Below are positions 54,011-61,490 of a stretch of DNA of 64,000 bases, in pieces (the first letter of the stretch is position 1; the number at the start of each line of letters is the position of its first letter). Made by a program: the position numbers and the translations under genes. Origin of the DNA: Methylobacillus sp. MM3 (GTDB lineage: Bacteria; Pseudomonadota; Gammaproteobacteria; Burkholderiales; Methylophilaceae); the NCBI RefSeq assembly GCF_001645185.1, contig NZ_LXTQ01000040.1, positions 62,001-126,000 of the forward strand. The letters are read 5' to 3'. Below the pieces are notes generated by a model, which saw only the letters and a list, made by a program, of their open reading frames with translations, did not search any database and was not told the origin of the DNA.

Positions 54011-54730
54011 TTACTTTTGTTTTGTTCTAAGCACACCTATTTTCTTGCACCATGCTGCGATCGGGCAAATGTCGCATTTAGGCTTTCTCGCATTGCAAAT
54101 CTCTCTACCTAGGGAGACAAAATTTACATGTAACGAGAAGCGGAGTTCGGCAGGGATCTTGGATTGGAGGCGGTCCATATCTCGAGGTGAGCAATGACCG
54201 CCTTTCTGCGTTGGTCGAATCCACCCGAGCCTCCGTGCGATACGCCAACAGTGGGTGTCTACTGGAAAGACATTACGGCCCAGACTGTACATCATTACGC
54301 AGCGGGCGACTTTTCTGCCAACGGTGGGCAACGTGGTGAGGAATCTCTCGATTTCAGCGTCTGACATTTGATGTAAAACTTCTAAAGTCGGGGCCCCGAA
54401 CCGGGTAGCAACAATGCTCAATATCGCTTTTATCGCCTTGGCTTTCGTATTGGATAGCCCTCCGCTAGCGATGGTCGCCGCAATTTCTGGCTCAGTCGCA
54501 TCGAGTAGACATTGCCCACTGGGGAACACGGATTTCAATGCTTGGTAAGAAGCTAGATAGCTCGGTTCTGTGGTTTTCGTGCTACAAACGATGAACATGA
54601 GTTCGTCGAGAGGGTCGTCGAGGTTGTAGTGATCGAAATCGTGATAGCGAGACTTGAGCGCGGCGGCGACCTCGAACACGCTGCGCGGAGCTTTCGTTTT
54701 TGGCGGTGAAGATTTCTTTACTGAAGTCAT
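54011..54730 (-). CDS. EndoIII-family DNA glycosylase (HhH-GPD with Fe-S motif)
   Basis: 239 residues. The HhH-GPD core reads TLPTVGRKVARCVMMYSLGR with the catalytic-lysine position (GRK), then FPVDTHCWRIARRLGW with the conserved aspartate (VDTH). The C-terminal four-cysteine Fe-S loop is intact with the C-x6-C-x2-C-x5-C spacing (CNARKPKCDICPIAAWC). It would remove damaged or mispaired bases, most plausibly T or U opposite G. It is the last gene of the island operon, 34 bp after the nuclease-signature gene. A glycosylase beside a cytosine-C5 methyltransferase fits repair of deaminated 5-methylcytosine, as with MIG.Mth. An ordinary Nth role is the alternative. Confidence 0.88.
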   Translation of the reverse strand: MTSVKKSSPPKTKAPRSVFEVAAALKSRYHDFDHYNLDDPLDELMFIVCSTKTTEPSYLASYQALKSVFPSGQCLLDATEPEIAATIASGGLSNTKAKAIKAILSIVATRFGAPTLEVLHQMSDAEIERFLTTLPTVGRKVARCVMMYSLGRNVFPVDTHCWRIARRLGWIRPTQKGGHCSPRDMDRLQSKIPAELRFSLHVNFVSLGREICNARKPKCDICPIAAWCKKIGVLRTKQK

Positions 54731-54764
54731 GGGCAGGCAAACGTGATGTTTACGCCAGCGTTAA

Positions 54765-55967
54765 TTACAGCTGCAGCCCATGGAGCCTTTTAGGCCACGG
54801 CTGTGCTGGGTCATATATAAGGGCTTGTATACCTAGTTTCGTGAGCACCTCGATGGCGTAACTTTGAATCTCGCGGCACCCTGTTTCGTGAAGAACTAAA
54901 CGAGCTTCTAAGTTCCCATAGTCTTTGATGAGTTCGTTTAGATAACAGGCTAATTGAAAAGCCCCCTTCGCAGCCTGAGCCAGTAAGTTGCCAGCGTTGG
55001 AGCTTTTGATTTCGAACACGTTCAGTTTGCTGCCGGACCTGAACATCAGATCGATAGAGCCGCTTTCATAAGGAACGACACCCTTGGTTAGAAGATAGCT
55101 AGAGATGTCCTTCAACATCGCCTGGTGAACCTTCTCCGCATGTTCCGTTTTGTTGAGCGTTTCTTCCAGGTCACGGAATTTGCTGTCTACGGAGATAAAT
55201 TTCCTCGCATAAATTTTATCTGGGTCGATTTCAGTGAACTCAACGTCTACAGACGGCGCTCTCGAGGGTGCTGCGTGCGCATCTGTTTCGTGGTCTAACG
55301 CCATTTCAGCGAGCATCAAAGAAAGGGGATCTGAAGCTTTTAAGGCCTCGATGGTGTCGGGGCTGAGAGGTGATCCGATTCGCTCGAGGAGTAGAGCGTA
55401 AGCGTAATTCGAATAAGCGCCCAATTTCTCGCCGTTACCTTTCGCCCAAACCTGATTTAAAGTTAGGCCAGATATGACGGCTCGCAGAGCGCTCTGAGCC
55501 ATACGAAGTCTGTTGTGAGGTAGCAGCTGGAGATTGATTTGTGAAAGCGATCTATTGTCTGGCGGGAGTAATTTAGTTTGCACGGAGTTTCTGACGAGTG
55601 CCCTGAGTGAATCAAATGCGGCAACGTCTAGCTCAGATACGCCTAACGACAGCTGGCGTGTCTGGGGCGCTCTGTATTTCGCTGCGCCTGAATAGTCTGT
55701 CGCGAGTCTTAGCGATGCTGTGATCTCTGGCGTAAGCAAATAGTCGCCGGAGTGATAGCCTTCGATTATCTGCTCGATCTTCTTTATTCTTACGACTAGA
55801 AAGAGCCTGTTTTCGGGACCTCGCAGCACGACCCAAAGCCGCCTACCAGCTAGGCTCTTCGGCTCTAAGGTAATTTCATTATTGGGGAGAATGTAGCTGG
55901 CAGAAACTCCTGCGTTCCCGAAGAAAGCGCCTTTATCGCTATTGATAACCCAGGCTAGGTCAAGCAT
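54765..55967 (-). CDS. protein with C-terminal PD-(D/E)XK nuclease signature
   Basis: 400 residues, no family recognised as a whole. The C-terminal part has the nuclease pattern in order: YLLTKGVVPYESGSIDLMFR (acidic residue at SIDL), KLNVFEIKSS (E-x-K), then AAKGAFQLACYLNEL (the trailing Gln helix). The N-terminal 90 residues (RRLWVVLRGPENRLFLVVRIKKIEQIIEG) are beta-rich and look like a small reader-type domain, but this is inference. It overlaps the ATPase gene by 8 bp, so the two are co-translated. The best guess is the cleaving subunit of the island's system. Confidence 0.72.
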   Translation of the reverse strand: MLDLAWVINSDKGAFFGNAGVSASYILPNNEITLEPKSLAGRRLWVVLRGPENRLFLVVRIKKIEQIIEGYHSGDYLLTPEITASLRLATDYSGAAKYRAPQTRQLSLGVSELDVAAFDSLRALVRNSVQTKLLPPDNRSLSQINLQLLPHNRLRMAQSALRAVISGLTLNQVWAKGNGEKLGAYSNYAYALLLERIGSPLSPDTIEALKASDPLSLMLAEMALDHETDAHAAPSRAPSVDVEFTEIDPDKIYARKFISVDSKFRDLEETLNKTEHAEKVHQAMLKDISSYLLTKGVVPYESGSIDLMFRSGSKLNVFEIKSSNAGNLLAQAAKGAFQLACYLNELIKDYGNLEARLVLHETGCREIQSYAIEVLTKLGIQALIYDPAQPWPKRLHGLQL

Positions 55968-57642
55968 GAGGGGCTAGTTCTGCTAACGCGTCATCGAGAG
56001 ACGTTGGCCAAGGGATATGGTCGCCCAGCAAATCGTGTTGGCGAACTTCTTTCCCTCTTAACCTAACCACCTCAGTTTCTTCCACTGTGTCTTTGCAGAT
56101 TAAAAGGTAATAGTTGACCTCTGCCGCAACCTGCCCTCGTCTATGAATCCTATCTAACGACTGTAGGTAGTGCGCTGCTTGGTTAGAATAGGACAAATAC
56201 ACGGCATCGTAAGAGGCGTGCAATGTTATACCGGCGCCGGCGGCTGCAGGATTGCCGATAAACAGCATTGTTCCAGGGTTTTCTTGGAAAGATAGAACTG
56301 CTTCTCGTCTGTCCGACGAGAGGACGGACCCATCAACTCTGACCGGGTTAAAGCGCGTGTATCGATTCGCGATTTCGTCCAAACTTTTTTTATAAAAAGA
56401 CCAGACGATGACTTTCCTTCCTTGAGAAATCAAGTCCCCAAGGAGTTTGTCGAGTACAGCATATTTCGCTGGAGTGTCTGAGAAAGTCGGGTCAATAGCG
56501 CTAGGACAAGCACATATCTGCATCAGCGCAGCTCTCCGCTGAAAATACGTCGCCAGACTTTTCTTAAAAGTCTCGTTGTTCAGATGTTTAAGTTCTAATT
56601 CCAATTCGGTGCGCGCCTTGTCGTACATCAAGGCTTGTTTACCACTCAGCTCGATCCTGAGAACGTGGAAGTTTTTCTCGGGTACATGCTGCAGAATTTC
56701 TGGTTTAAGCCGGCGAATGAAAACGCCTTTCGTGTCCACTAAAGACGCAATTTTGTCCCAATCGTCCGCCGGGTCCTTAGATTTTTTAAATCCACCAAAG
56801 GTGAACCCGAGGTCCGCCAAATCGAACTGGTTGACAAGGTCGTGCGCGGAGTTCGGCGCAGGAGTACCACATAGGACGAAGCACCGTTGGCATTTCGCTC
56901 TTAATTTTCCAACAGTTTCAGAGCGAAATGATTCGCCATTCTTTAAGTAGTACGATTCGTCGACGACAAGTAGGTAGCGGCTAGAAGATGCACTCCCTAC
57001 CAGAGAGCTTAACATCGTCTCAACGCTTTCGTAGTTCGACACGAGAACATCGAAGTCACGTAGCGCAGCTTCGTACTTCTGCCGACGGTTGCCTTCTGCC
57101 GTTGCGACTCTGCACTCAGACCCGAGGAACCGAGCGATGTCTTTCGGCCATTCGCTAACCATACTTTTAGGACACACAACGATCATCGCATCGATTTCGG
57201 AGAGCTTTCTGAGCTCGTCGAACGCGGCGATGGTCATCACGGTTTTGCCACTACCCTGCTCGTCGAACAAGCAAAGTCCCAAGAGCCCGGGAAGCTTCAT
57301 CGCTGCGACAGCAGAGGCCTGCGCAGGCTCTAGAATGTTATTCCAGTCGCCAGATAAAGAGGAGTGCTCGTTGCTCTCGATGATGTTTAGCGCTTTTGCT
57401 CTAGCTGCCTCATGTCCGTTGAATTTAGCCAGAGTGTCCGCAGTTAGTTCATCGAGCTCGCCTTGCCCAAGAAGGTCTGAAACAGCGGAAAGAGAAGGTA
57501 AAGGGAAAGAGACGAAATCTTTTCCTGATTTAACACGAGAACCGATACGTTGAGAGAGCTGGGCCTTAAGCTTTAGAAGCTGGATCCCCGAACACTCGAC
57601 ATAGACGCTCTCATCTGCGACCCTAACTTTCATAATCGTCAC
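55960..57642 (-). CDS. SNF2-type ATPase/helicase of the island
   Basis: 560 residues. Superfamily 2 SNF2 motifs: Walker A DEQGSGKTVMTIAAFDEL near residue 127, motif Ia VVCPKSMVSEWP, a Walker B of unusual form LLVVDESYYLKN (DESY instead of DEAH/DEGH), motif III LCGTPAPNS, motif V GNPAAAGAGITLHAS and motif VI QSLDRIHRRGQ. It would use ATP to translocate or remodel DNA. The GTG at 57642 overlaps the ParB-like gene's stop (GTGA); an ATG nine bases on is the alternative. The C-terminus overlaps the nuclease-signature gene. Confidence 0.88.
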   Translation of the reverse strand: MTIMKVRVADESVYVECSGIQLLKLKAQLSQRIGSRVKSGKDFVSFPLPSLSAVSDLLGQGELDELTADTLAKFNGHEAARAKALNIIESNEHSSLSGDWNNILEPAQASAVAAMKLPGLLGLCLFDEQGSGKTVMTIAAFDELRKLSEIDAMIVVCPKSMVSEWPKDIARFLGSECRVATAEGNRRQKYEAALRDFDVLVSNYESVETMLSSLVGSASSSRYLLVVDESYYLKNGESFRSETVGKLRAKCQRCFVLCGTPAPNSAHDLVNQFDLADLGFTFGGFKKSKDPADDWDKIASLVDTKGVFIRRLKPEILQHVPEKNFHVLRIELSGKQALMYDKARTELELELKHLNNETFKKSLATYFQRRAALMQICACPSAIDPTFSDTPAKYAVLDKLLGDLISQGRKVIVWSFYKKSLDEIANRYTRFNPVRVDGSVLSSDRREAVLSFQENPGTMLFIGNPAAAGAGITLHASYDAVYLSYSNQAAHYLQSLDRIHRRGQVAAEVNYYLLICKDTVEETEVVRLRGKEVRQHDLLGDHIPWPTSLDDALAELAPHA

Positions 57643-58760
57643 TCTGACGCAGCTTTGCTCAATCTAATGACAAGTTCCAGCGCTGACTCAAGGTTATTAC
57701 GAGAGTTGACGGGAATCTGTTTGATATCTGCGGCAGTCATTCCGTGTAGAAATTTCACGAACGTGTCGATTCTACCCACCGCTTCGTCCGCACTTTTCAC
57801 AACTCTAGCGTTATAGTCGAGAATGGCTTTGGCAGACTTCGCGGCCGCAGGGTCGATTTGTAACAGCGCGGCTTTGGCTTCGGGATGTTGCCACGCCTTG
57901 TATGCGACTCTGACTTCCGGAAAGCTCGAAAACTTTGATTCGTATATCCATCTAAAGAATTGAATTTTGAAGTCGATATCTGTCTTGAGCGGCTCGAAGA
58001 ACGATTTTTGGGCTTCGTTGAAGTACTGATAATTTTTCGCCGCTATCGTTTCTGCTTCTTGTTCCGATAAACCTAGACCACCGCCAAATTCATCACTCAT
58101 GTCACGCGGGGTTGACGCGAACATTATGAACTCGGTGATTATTTCGTGGATCCTTAAGGTTTCCTTAATTTTCGATCTGGCCCAACTGAACTTTTTGGAA
58201 ATCTCTTCGGGCTTGAAGCCGTCTTCATGAGCTTCAACCACTTTCACGGCTTTCACGTAATCGGGCCACTCGATCTTAAGCGAAGCGGAGAAGTTTTCTT
58301 CTACGAGAACGTTCTGTTCATCTTCAGCGGTAGCTACTTCTGACAATACGTGAACATCGATGGATTCGAGGTCCTGACGGTTAGGGTCAGTCGATGGCAT
58401 GTTCTCCAGCGCGTACTTTACGGCGAAGAATCTACGGTTCCCGTCTAAGAGCTTACCTTTGAACGACAAAGTCAGTGGTTCACGCAAGCCGTTTTTTAAA
58501 ATGTCATCGCGAAGTTCTTTTAATTTGACCTCCGGGTCGTTTTTCATTAAATCGAATATTTCGTCTTGAGTGAGCTCTCTGTCGCCGACTTTGGATAGAA
58601 ATTTCTTTTTCTCAAGTTCGATTCTGGGGTTATCTACCCAGCCTTGAATCGATGAAACTTTAATTTTCCCTTCCCAAACAATGATCTTTCTCCCGTTGTA
58701 AAGCCTTTGTTTGACTTGAGGTTTGGGGGTGTTTAACAGAAACGGTGGCTGGGTTGTCAT
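57639..58760 (-). CDS. ParB/Srx-like protein with DGNRR motif
   Basis: 373 residues. The ParB/sulfiredoxin-fold N-terminal domain (WVDNPRIELEKKKF...LRDDILKNGLREPLTLSFKGKLLDGNRRFFAVKYAL) places GLREP and LDGNRR where ParB-like nucleotide-handling domains keep GxxxP and DG(N/Q)RR. A helix-turn-helix-like stretch follows (FKPEEISKKFSWARSKIKETLRIHEII), and the C-terminal half is helical. In defence islands, DGQ/NRR-type ParB-like domains are seen in several nuclease or nucleotide-hydrolysing effectors. Here it lies between the unknown protein and the ATPase. Function inferred only as a component. Confidence 0.78.
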   Translation of the reverse strand: MTTQPPFLLNTPKPQVKQRLYNGRKIIVWEGKIKVSSIQGWVDNPRIELEKKKFLSKVGDRELTQDEIFDLMKNDPEVKLKELRDDILKNGLREPLTLSFKGKLLDGNRRFFAVKYALENMPSTDPNRQDLESIDVHVLSEVATAEDEQNVLVEENFSASLKIEWPDYVKAVKVVEAHEDGFKPEEISKKFSWARSKIKETLRIHEIITEFIMFASTPRDMSDEFGGGLGLSEQEAETIAAKNYQYFNEAQKSFFEPLKTDIDFKIQFFRWIYESKFSSFPEVRVAYKAWQHPEAKAALLQIDPAAAKSAKAILDYNARVVKSADEAVGRIDTFVKFLHGMTAADIKQIPVNSRNNLESALELVIRLSKAASE

Positions 58761-58778
58761 TGTTAATTAGTTCCAATC

Positions 58779-59612
58779 TTATTTAACGGTCGCCTCTAGT
58801 GCATTCAACTTACATTCTAGATAGAGAATACGCTTGATGAGGTCTGCTTTCTTCATTTGATCGTAGCATTTAGCGGGCGCCGGTTTTTCCTTGTAACAAC
58901 TTGCGAAAGGAGAATGATTGTCGACGAACGGTGTATTTATATGTCGGGCCAAAAGTTTTTCTTTCTCTATTCTCGACACCCAGAAGTTCGCCATGTCCGC
59001 GGTGAAGCGTTTGTACAATTGCTTGCTTAGGGCCGGAATTAGCCCTCCAGCGGTCTCTTCAAAAGAACAGTCTCGGCATATAAAAACGGCTAAGTCCAAA
59101 GCGGCAGTCGAGCTCTTCGTCTCCGCGAGGAGTACAAGGAAATTCGACATCCAGTCCTCGTGGTAGCTAATACCCCATTTCATTCCGGTTGCTGTTGGTC
59201 CCATTTTAAGCACGGGTGCAGCGGGTCTACGGGGATAAAAGTAGCTCTCGATCTGGCCTGATGCTTTTTTTAATGGCACCGTTAGGAAATTGGAGGAAAT
59301 TCTTTTCTCTGGATTCTTTTCTCCGCCAGTGATTTTACCTAGCTCGATAACCTGTTTGAGGCCTTCTGGGGTATTCGCAACTAAAACTAGCCGGGTGAAT
59401 TCAAGCTCGATTTGCTTTCGAAAATTTTTACCATTGAAAGTATCTGGGTTGAGATCCAAGCTACTAACGGTGAAGTGCTTGCACGCGGCATCGAATGATA
59501 AGAAATACATTAATACCGATGTCCGTTCCAAGTGAGTTTTCCCCGTCTGGTTCCGGGAAGAAAGCCTTTCGAAGCAGTCACAGACAAACTCGGGACGAAG
59601 GTAATTCGACAT
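58779..59612 (-). CDS. unrecognised island protein
   Basis: 277 residues starting MSNYLRPEFVCDCFERLSSR, five bases after the methyltransferase stop (an in-frame ATG at 59681 lies inside the methyltransferase gene). No family recognised. Visible features are a conserved-looking FDAACKHFTVSSLDLNPDTFNGKNFRKQIELEFTR stretch, a basic/proline patch SYFYPRRPAAP, TGMKWGISYHEDWMSNFLVLLAE and FICRDCSFEE, and a C-terminal coiled region (QMKKADLIKRILYLECKLNALEATVK). In a type II-style arrangement, this position beside the methyltransferase is where the restriction endonuclease usually sits. That is inference from position only. Confidence 0.62.
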   Translation of the reverse strand: MSNYLRPEFVCDCFERLSSRNQTGKTHLERTSVLMYFLSFDAACKHFTVSSLDLNPDTFNGKNFRKQIELEFTRLVLVANTPEGLKQVIELGKITGGEKNPEKRISSNFLTVPLKKASGQIESYFYPRRPAAPVLKMGPTATGMKWGISYHEDWMSNFLVLLAETKSSTAALDLAVFICRDCSFEETAGGLIPALSKQLYKRFTADMANFWVSRIEKEKLLARHINTPFVDNHSPFASCYKEKPAPAKCYDQMKKADLIKRILYLECKLNALEATVK

Positions 59613-59616
59613 TGTT

Positions 59617-61044
59617 TTACTCTCGCTTTTTCTTAGTTCTTGAAATCGATTTCTCATCAGAAAAGATAATGTCTCTGTCACGAGCGCGTAGTGGCTTTCC
59701 AGAGCTTACGAACTGCTCGAAAGACATGTATTCGGATTCACCCCTCAAGTTGTGACCCGTTAGTACGGCCTTGATCTGTGTGGCGATTTCATAAGCTAGG
59801 CGCGGCGGTACCGCGTTGCCGATTTGTTGGTATTTCGTTTTTACAGTTTTTCCTTCAAAAACGAACCAGTCAGGAAACGTTTGGATACGAGCAACTTCTC
59901 TCACCGAGAATATACGCTTCTCTGTAGGGTGCCAGACACCTGCGTTCTCTGGTTTAAAAGCTGCGGTGATCGTGCCCGCGATTTCGTCGCGGTGGAATCT
60001 TCGATAAAAATTTGGCCATCGATAGCGCTCTATGTTGTCCCACACTCTCTTGAGGCGCTCAGGAAGTTTCTCATACGGAATATCCTTCCACGAGCCGCCT
60101 TCAGGGACCATGCTACCAATATGTAGGGCCTGGGGGTTCAACTGCATGAGCTCATTTTGGTTTGGAACGCTAGTGCTCAGGTCCAAAACAGTATGCTTGA
60201 GACTAAGATCCTGTCTATCTATCGGATGCGGGAACGAAAAAGTCCCAGAAGTTTGAGACCTATCGACGCCAACGATTAGAACTCGCAACCTTTTTTGAGG
60301 TACATGGTGACGAGATGCATCAATTAGGCTGAAGACAACGTTGTAACCTAAAGCGTTAAGCTCTTCGCATATCTCCTGGATCAATAGCTTCTCGCCGTTC
60401 TTGAACGAGAGTAACCCACGGACGTTTTCGAAAACCACACACTTTGGCTTCAGATCGCGAACGAAAGCTAAGGCAGTTTGATATAGGGTTCCTCTGCCAT
60501 CCTCAAGCCCACGCCTAGAGCCGGCGTTCGAGAAAGGTTGGCAAGGAAACCCCGCGGTTAGAACGTCTGGACGATCGCCTAACTTAGGCGGGGGGATTTC
60601 TCTAATGTCTTGATCGTAAATCTCACCGATGTTTCGACGATACGTCATGCACGCATCTGCGTTGATGTCGTTTGCAAATACTGTTTTGAAGCCTGCTTGG
60701 TGAAAGCCTAAATCAAACCCACCGCAACCCGAAAAAAGGCTGACGTGAGTTAACTTACCACCGGCGTTAACCGATGATGGCCGAGTGAAAATTTCCCACG
60801 GGCGCACTGCGGCCACTTCAGAGGCCGGTGATTGAACGATCGCGTTCAGGGCTGAAGAAAGCAAATCTTGTATTGTCGTTTGTTTTTCACCGGCGAGCTG
60901 TTTGATTTTGCCGTGCGTTTCTTTATTAACCTCGACGGTGATTGTTTTGATTTCTAAGCGCTTTCTTCTGGCAGCTTGAGAGGCTCTTATTTTTTCGGTA
61001 CGGCTCGGCGCACCAACCGTTTTTTTTTCTGATGCTACTTTCAT
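59617..61044 (-). CDS. cytosine-C5 DNA methyltransferase with N-terminal ribbon-helix-helix-like segment
   Basis: 475 residues. Residues about 1-75 include KTITVEVNKETHGKIKQLAG followed by EKQTTIQDLLSSALNAIVQS, which looks like a ribbon-helix-helix DNA-binding domain. The rest is a complete C5 methyltransferase: motif I LFSGCGGFDLGFHQAG, motif IV GFPCQPFSNAG with the catalytic Cys, motif VI ENVRG, motif VIII QKRLRVLIVG, a short target-recognition region, and motif X QIGNAVPPRLAYEIA. It makes 5-methylcytosine in an unknown short site. The ATG at 61044 was chosen because the frame upstream would run through the palindrome. First gene of the operon, with the operator-like dyads just in front. 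Confidence 0.93.
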   Translation of the reverse strand: MKVASEKKTVGAPSRTEKIRASQAARRKRLEIKTITVEVNKETHGKIKQLAGEKQTTIQDLLSSALNAIVQSPASEVAAVRPWEIFTRPSSVNAGGKLTHVSLFSGCGGFDLGFHQAGFKTVFANDINADACMTYRRNIGEIYDQDIREIPPPKLGDRPDVLTAGFPCQPFSNAGSRRGLEDGRGTLYQTALAFVRDLKPKCVVFENVRGLLSFKNGEKLLIQEICEELNALGYNVVFSLIDASRHHVPQKRLRVLIVGVDRSQTSGTFSFPHPIDRQDLSLKHTVLDLSTSVPNQNELMQLNPQALHIGSMVPEGGSWKDIPYEKLPERLKRVWDNIERYRWPNFYRRFHRDEIAGTITAAFKPENAGVWHPTEKRIFSVREVARIQTFPDWFVFEGKTVKTKYQQIGNAVPPRLAYEIATQIKAVLTGHNLRGESEYMSFEQFVSSGKPLRARDRDIIFSDEKSISRTKKKRE

Positions 61045-61054
61045 CGAGATTCTC

Positions 61055-61110
61055 ACGCCTAGTTTGAGGCGTAAATTAACGTTTTTCTGTTTACATGTAA
61101 ACAGAAAAAC
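61055..61110. promoter_or_regulatory. two dyads in front of the methyltransferase
   Basis: ACGCCT-N6-AGGCGT at 61055-61072 is followed by a perfect 30-bp palindrome at 61081-61110, whose half is GTTTTTCTGTTTACA. They lie 11 and 37 bp upstream of the methyltransferase ATG at 61044, at the promoter and leader of the minus-strand operon. The palindrome is a strong candidate autoregulatory site for the ribbon-helix-helix-like segment of the methyltransferase. Symmetry is observed; binding is inferred. Confidence 0.7.
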
Positions 61111-61361
61111 TATCAAAAAAGACCAGGTATTTTCTCCGATCAATTAAAGCGTATGAATTTACTGCAGATATTAATTGAAAGCGTCATAGCATATTGCTTC
61201 GTGGAGAAGGATCTGAGAATGAAGCTATGTAGCTGTTGCAGTAGAAGGTCGGTTAGAATTTTCAAGAAGAAAAATATCGCCCTGATCTCTTGGCGCTGAA
61301 AATCATAAATAAAAAAGCCATCATGATGATAATGGCTAAATTATTATGCAATTAACCTACC
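61111..61361. other. intergenic region with a hairpin, no gene seen
   Basis: About 250 bp upstream of the island promoter. AGCCAT (61316-61321) and ATGGCT (61332-61337) form a small hairpin preceded by A6, terminator-like for either side. No gene recognised. Base composition changes from A+T-rich to normal across this stretch, marking the island's right edge. Confidence 0.45.
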
Positions 61362-61490
61362 TCAACCGCACTTACTTTCCCCGCAGTTCAAGCAAGTCAA
61401 ACACCCAACCATGATGATCGCAGCCTTGGTTCTGCATTTGGCGCATAGCTGGGGCGCCGGGCGGGAAGCGCGATACTCAGCATTCGATGC
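61362..61490 (-). pseudogene. nrdJ: 3' remnant of a B12-dependent ribonucleotide reductase gene (C-terminal zinc ribbon)
   Basis: The minus strand from about 61490 reads SNAEYRASRPAPQLCAKCRT, then KAAIIMVGCLTCLNCGESKC and a terminal G before the stop at 61362. The CxxC plus GCxTCLxCGxSKC ending is the zinc-ribbon signature of the vitamin B12-dependent class II ribonucleotide reductase. No other part of the large (about 700-1100 residue) enzyme is present, and the fragment joins the start of an SDR gene upstream, so it is a broken-off gene end. Confidence 0.7.

Noticed and set aside
53703-54197. 164-codon plus-strand frame over the gene scraps
   Set aside because: It runs through the chimeric remnant and into the antisense of the glycosylase gene; its reading is not that of any source gene.
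54011-54730. Identification as MutY/A-G glycosylase
   Set aside because: The active-site pattern has the Lys and Asp positions of bifunctional EndoIII-type enzymes (GRK and VDTH), and the MutY C-terminal domain is missing at 239 residues.
54011-61044. Assignment of the island to DISARM, BREX or Dnd/Ssp
   Set aside because: No DUF1998, PLD-type drmC, PglX/PglZ/BrxC, or DndA-E/SspA-D homologues; only the SNF2 and methyltransferase themes are shared.
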